DNA of 32,597 nt from positions 1 through 32,597 of the forward strand of contig AZWL01000048.1 of assembly GCA_000514715.1 (NCBI GenBank), given 5' to 3'. The notes below the pieces were generated by a model. It had not been told where the DNA came from and made no database searches. It saw only the letters and a list, made by a program, of their open reading frames with translations. How positions within the stretch are numbered: the stretch's first letter is position 1; each line of letters opens with the position of its first letter. The stretch is from Streptomyces sp. CNH099 (lineage in GTDB: Bacteria; Actinomycetota; Actinomycetes; Streptomycetales; Streptomycetaceae). This document shows positions 30,101 to 32,597 of this stretch, in pieces. Position numbers and translations under genes: made by a program.

Positions 30101-31126
30101 ATGACCGCCCCCGCCCCGCCCCATGCCAGCCACAGTCCCCGCCCGGCCACCACCCGACCGGGCTGGCAAGCCTGGCTGGACCGGGTCATCACCCCGCCCG
30201 ATCTGGACACACACCCACCCACGAACTCCCCGCCAGACCCTGGGGATGTACGCATCCGCTACCACGCCACGATGCGCACCGTGCAGACCCCAGCTCTGAA
30301 GAAGGCCGTCGTAGTCGGCCGGCGGCTGTGGCTGGCCAGCAGCCCCCGCAGTGAGGGCCCGCTGCACGTGGCCATCGACGGACCGGGCGAGACCGGCATG
30401 ACCACAGTCCTGCGGCAGATCGGCCGGGTCTTCGAAGGCATCATCCGCGAGCAGCTACCGCCCAGCCCCGAACGCATCCCCGTAGCCCACATCAACACCC
30501 CGCTCGCCCCGAACAGCAAGCTGGACATGTCGATCCCGTTCGCCGAGTTCTTCGGCCACCGGCACACCAAGGACCCCGAAAGCGGCCAGCGCAGCATCGA
30601 CATGACCCAACCGGTCTGCCACGTCATGAAGGCCAGCGGCACCCGCCTGGTCCTGGTCGACGGCATCGACCGCCTCGACAACTCCGAGCTCAAGACCGCC
30701 TTCGACTACTTCGCCTACCTGGCTGCCGAATGCAACGTCTCCTTCGTCTACTGCGGACCCGGCTCCCGCGACCTCGTCAACGAAGCACGGCGCGGCAAGC
30801 GACCCGGGCCACCCGGCGGCGGATCCGGCGGCATCCCCACCCTCGCCGTCCTGCCCATCCCCTACAGCACCGACGACCACGAACTGTTCCACCAAGTCGT
30901 CAAAGCATTCGACCAAGATCTGCGACTGCGCCACCACACCCCTGGCGATCTATTGAAACTCGCCGCGCACCTGCACCGCCGCACCGGCGGCTACCTCAAA
31001 CCGCTGTCGTACCTGATCTGCCAGGCCGCCCAGGAAGCCATCGAAACCGGCACCGAGACCATCACCAAAGAACTCCTCGACGACCAGCTGATCGGCCGCT
31101 TCGACGACGATCCCCTGCTGCTGTAG
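30101..31126 (+). CDS. tnsC: TnsC/TniB-like AAA+ protein with altered Walker motifs
   Basis: Encodes 341 aa from ATG 30101 with AGGAGAG seven bases upstream. Its position after tnsAB, its size and the AAA+ fold (PALKKAVVVGRRLWLASSPR, then HVAIDGPGETGMTTVLRQIG; later TRLVLVDGIDRLDN and VSFVYCGPGSRDL) identify it as the regulator that links target sites to the transposase. The Walker A loop reads GPGETGMTT with Met100 where Lys is nearly invariant. Walker B reads LVLVDGIDRL with Gly188 where Glu normally follows Asp187. ATP binding or hydrolysis may therefore be weak or absent. The sensor region and C-terminal helices look intact and there is no frameshift. Confidence 0.78.
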   Translation: MTAPAPPHASHSPRPATTRPGWQAWLDRVITPPDLDTHPPTNSPPDPGDVRIRYHATMRTVQTPALKKAVVVGRRLWLASSPRSEGPLHVAIDGPGETGMTTVLRQIGRVFEGIIREQLPPSPERIPVAHINTPLAPNSKLDMSIPFAEFFGHRHTKDPESGQRSIDMTQPVCHVMKASGTRLVLVDGIDRLDNSELKTAFDYFAYLAAECNVSFVYCGPGSRDLVNEARRGKRPGPPGGGSGGIPTLAVLPIPYSTDDHELFHQVVKAFDQDLRLRHHTPGDLLKLAAHLHRRTGGYLKPLSYLICQAAQEAIETGTETITKELLDDQLIGRFDDDPLLL

Positions 31127-31334
31127 CGCCGGAACACAGTAAACCGCACCAGGTTGTCAAACCGAGGGGAAGCGGTGGAGACATGAGCACCCGGCGAGGC
31201 TCCTGCGGCACTCAGGCTCACCTGTGACCACGACGCCGGTGCTCCCAAGAGCAGCAGCGCCGCTTGATGAGGTCTGCGCAGAGCACCGCGCAGCCGCCGA
31301 GGACCGCTGACAGGGCCACAGCCGGATGGCGCCG

Positions 31335-32015
31335 CTACAAGGAGACCTCGCTCCACCGCATCGCAGCCCGAAGCCGGCGCCGATCCGCATCGATCAGCTG
31401 GGCATACACCGCGTGCTGCTCGTCAGTGTGCAGCTCGTGCTCGTCACGCTCGATGTGCATGGCGGCAGCCAGCTCCACCGCAATCGTCTCCGGTTCCACG
31501 CCCGCGGTGAGCAGCGCCCGCAACATGATCGCCTCGGTTGTTTCACGTTCCTCGATCAACGAGGATGCCCAGGACGCTGCCGTTCGCCAGATGTCATCGG
31601 CCTCCTGGGCGGCAAGATGCCTGACGCAGTACCGCATTGGCCCGTAGATCTCCTCGCAGCAGGCAAGGAAGGAGCACAGCTGCCAGGTGCAGCCCTGGTT
31701 CAGCCCGAGCCGAAAGCGGCACTCACCAGCCCGAACGATCAGGTCGTGGTCGGGCTGGTGGTCCTCGATGACCAGCTGCTGTGTATGGCCGTGCCCAGGA
31801 ACGCAAGAATGTGGGTAGCCGAACTTATGCACCAGACGCATCACCGTGGCGTACGGGATGTGCAGCCCCAGCACCGTGGAATGGAAGCCCTCAGGCTCGC
31901 CAGCTCTCGCCGCGGAGCACGGTTTGGCAGGGCAAACACGTCCGCGGGGCTGGCTGACGCATTCCCGCAGCAATTGATCCACGGTAGTGGTGGCGGAAGC
32001 AGCAGATTCAGGCAT
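31335..32015 (-). CDS. Cysteine-rich protein of unknown function, possible cargo
   Basis: Encodes 226 aa from ATG 32015; GAGGAAG lies about 12-13 bases upstream, a weak site. I do not recognise it. Cysteines and histidines are frequent: LLRECV, VCPAKPC, FGYPHSCVPGHGH, GECRFRL, GCTWQLCSFLACC and RYCVRHL, suggesting bound metal. The C-terminal third is helical and charged (IERDEHELHTDEQHAVYAQL), with no membrane segment. It is convergent with tnsC, 208 bp away, and I see nothing notable in that gap. It may be element cargo or a telomere-related factor. Codon bias supports it as a real gene. Confidence 0.5.
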   Translation of the reverse strand: MPESAASATTTVDQLLRECVSQPRGRVCPAKPCSAARAGEPEGFHSTVLGLHIPYATVMRLVHKFGYPHSCVPGHGHTQQLVIEDHQPDHDLIVRAGECRFRLGLNQGCTWQLCSFLACCEEIYGPMRYCVRHLAAQEADDIWRTAASWASSLIEERETTEAIMLRALLTAGVEPETIAVELAAAMHIERDEHELHTDEQHAVYAQLIDADRRRLRAAMRWSEVSL

Positions 32016-32525
32016 GGTGACTCGTCTTCCTCATCAGCGTGCGTAAGGGGAGGTCGTGCCGGCGAGGCTCAGGCGAGGGGAAGGTCTCGTCCGGCACGGT
32101 TGGTGGCCATCACCGTCCGCGACAGCAGCATTGCGCTCAGACGGATGCGCCTGGCAGCACAGCATGCCCGAGCCGCGCCTGGTCCGCGTGCAACTTCCAC
32201 CCAGCGCACGGGCGTCCGCTCAGCGCTGACCTGTGCACATCTCATATCAGCGGATCGGGATCTCCGCCCGTTCGAGTGAGGCGCGTGATCAGTGCGCCCC
32301 AGCGCCCTGCCGGCATCCCGCGCGGGTGGTTTCACCAGCCACGCCACGTTGCCCGATCACACGATTGAGGAGGCATGCGCGGCCGCGGCGCGCGCTCGCC
32401 CGTTCGGGTGTGTTCGACCCAAAGTGCTTTTCTGCACTGGCGCGCAGCGAGCACGGTGGAAGGCATCGAGCCCCGAACCGATCACCGCGGGGTGTTCGCT
32501 GTCGTAGTGCATGGGAGAGGGTGTC
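32016..32525. promoter_or_regulatory. Gene-free region with a second copy of the tnsA-upstream repeat blocks
   Basis: No convincing gene. CAGCATGCCCGA (32160-32171), CCCGTTCGAG (32268 onward) and the block 32389-32434 match 26875-26886, 26961 onward and 26987-27030 in order and orientation, with extra spacing. TTCGGGT (32403-32409) and ACCCAAA (32417-32423) form the inverted repeat equivalent to TTCGAGT/ACTCAAA at 27000-27020. Confidence 0.5.
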
Positions 32526-32597
32526 GTGATCGAGCTAGCAGGGGGTTGCCGCAGAACCGCTGCTGGAGCATCGCGGGACAGTCTGCACACGGAACGA
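32526..32597 (+). CDS. Possible start of a gene cut by the window end
   Basis: GTG at 32526 follows GGGAGAGGG at a suitable distance, and the frame stays open to the window end (VIELAGGCRRTAAGASRDSL). It lies about 90 bases after the repeat block, mirroring the block-to-tnsA distance. Only 24 codons are visible and nothing is recognisable, so this is tentative. Confidence 0.22.
   Translation, partial: MIELAGGCRRTAAGASRDSLHTER

Larger units (their letters stand above)
18073..32597. mobile_element. Tn7-like transposon carrying telomere-replication genes (ends undefined)
   Basis: This block contains a full Tn7-type core (tnsA, tnsB, tnsC, tniQ) interleaved with tpg, tap and a second polymerase-like/HTH gene pair resembling tac-tpc. 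The span given is the extent of the linked genes, not proven ends: the left limit is the last gene before the IS5 element, and the right limit is the window edge. Repeats upstream of tnsA and near 32400 may be end or regulatory sites. That the gene set is one mobile unit is an inference from interleaving (tniQ between tap and tpg). Telomere-linked Tn7-like elements have, to my recollection, been reported in Streptomyces. Confidence 0.62.

Noticed and set aside
31183..31227. A 14-codon open frame with a GGAG upstream after tnsC
   Set aside because: Too short to distinguish from chance and shows no conserved feature.
32039..32368. A 109-codon plus-strand frame in the right-hand non-coding region
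   Set aside because: Its composition is arbitrary (Arg/Ser/Pro-rich), it has no domain, and it runs across the conserved repeat blocks.
26875..32434. CRISPR array or classic inverted transposon ends
   Set aside because: Only two widely spaced copies exist, with unequal internal spacing and the same orientation, so neither a CRISPR array nor a simple pair of inverted ends is supported.
32016..32597. A replicon telomere at the right end of the window
   Set aside because: I do not see the dense set of short GC palindromes expected of typical Streptomyces telomeres, and the window simply ends in unstructured sequence.

Overview
The window is very GC-rich with strong third-position G/C bias, Tat-type signal peptides, overlapping stop/start codons and GTG starts. 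Together with a terminal protein (Tpg) and a telomere-associated protein (Tap), this points to Streptomyces or a close relative with a linear chromosome or large linear plasmid. The window is probably arm/subtelomeric DNA. No rRNA, tRNA or CRISPR array is visible.

Positions 1-15463 look like ordinary chromosome-arm content. In order: the 3' end of an IS701-type transposase; a secreted glycoside hydrolase family 2 enzyme; a secreted serine hydrolase; an ArsR-like regulator on an apparently leaderless promoter, followed by a receiver-less LuxR protein; a decayed Uma2 gene; an MMPL transporter coupled to an FMN-dependent 2-hydroxyacid oxidase; a BASS-family transporter; a LysE exporter; a Nudix hydrolase; a DUF1707-FHA protein; a class B penicillin-binding protein; and an ABC exporter cut off after its membrane domain. 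At about 15458-15466 the truncated ABC gene is joined tail-to-tail to a truncated lipoprotein gene, so this is a rearrangement junction. To its right come a SapA-like secreted protein, a low-GC island and an intact IS5-family element (17121-17985) with 28-bp perfect inverted repeats, a TAA target duplication and a -1 frameshift.

From about 18073 to the window end lies the notable system: a Tn7-like transposition core (tnsA-tnsB-tnsC at 27062-31126 and tniQ at 23277-24323) interleaved with telomere-replication genes. tpg (22603-23160) and tap (24320-26545), normally adjacent, are separated by tniQ on the opposite strand, and tap and tniQ share stop-codon bases. Downstream of tpg on the minus strand are a tandem SANT/Myb-type HTH protein, a small HTH protein with its own promoter and palindromic operator, a second Tap-like protein with polymerase palm motifs, and a small HTH protein whose start overlaps the stop of that gene. 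The last pair is organised like the SCP1-type tac-tpc telomere operon. I read the whole as a transposon that carries its own chromosome-end replication genes (a telomeric transposon), possibly with two telomere modules. Its physical ends are not defined here.

Two non-coding segments, upstream of tnsA (26875-27042) and near the window end (32160-32434), share a three-block arrangement of repeats. One block is an inverted repeat whose arms differ by a compensating base pair between copies, making it a good candidate for a transposase or regulator binding site. The TnsC ATPase has lost the Walker A lysine and the usual Walker B glutamate, which suggests altered control of target choice.
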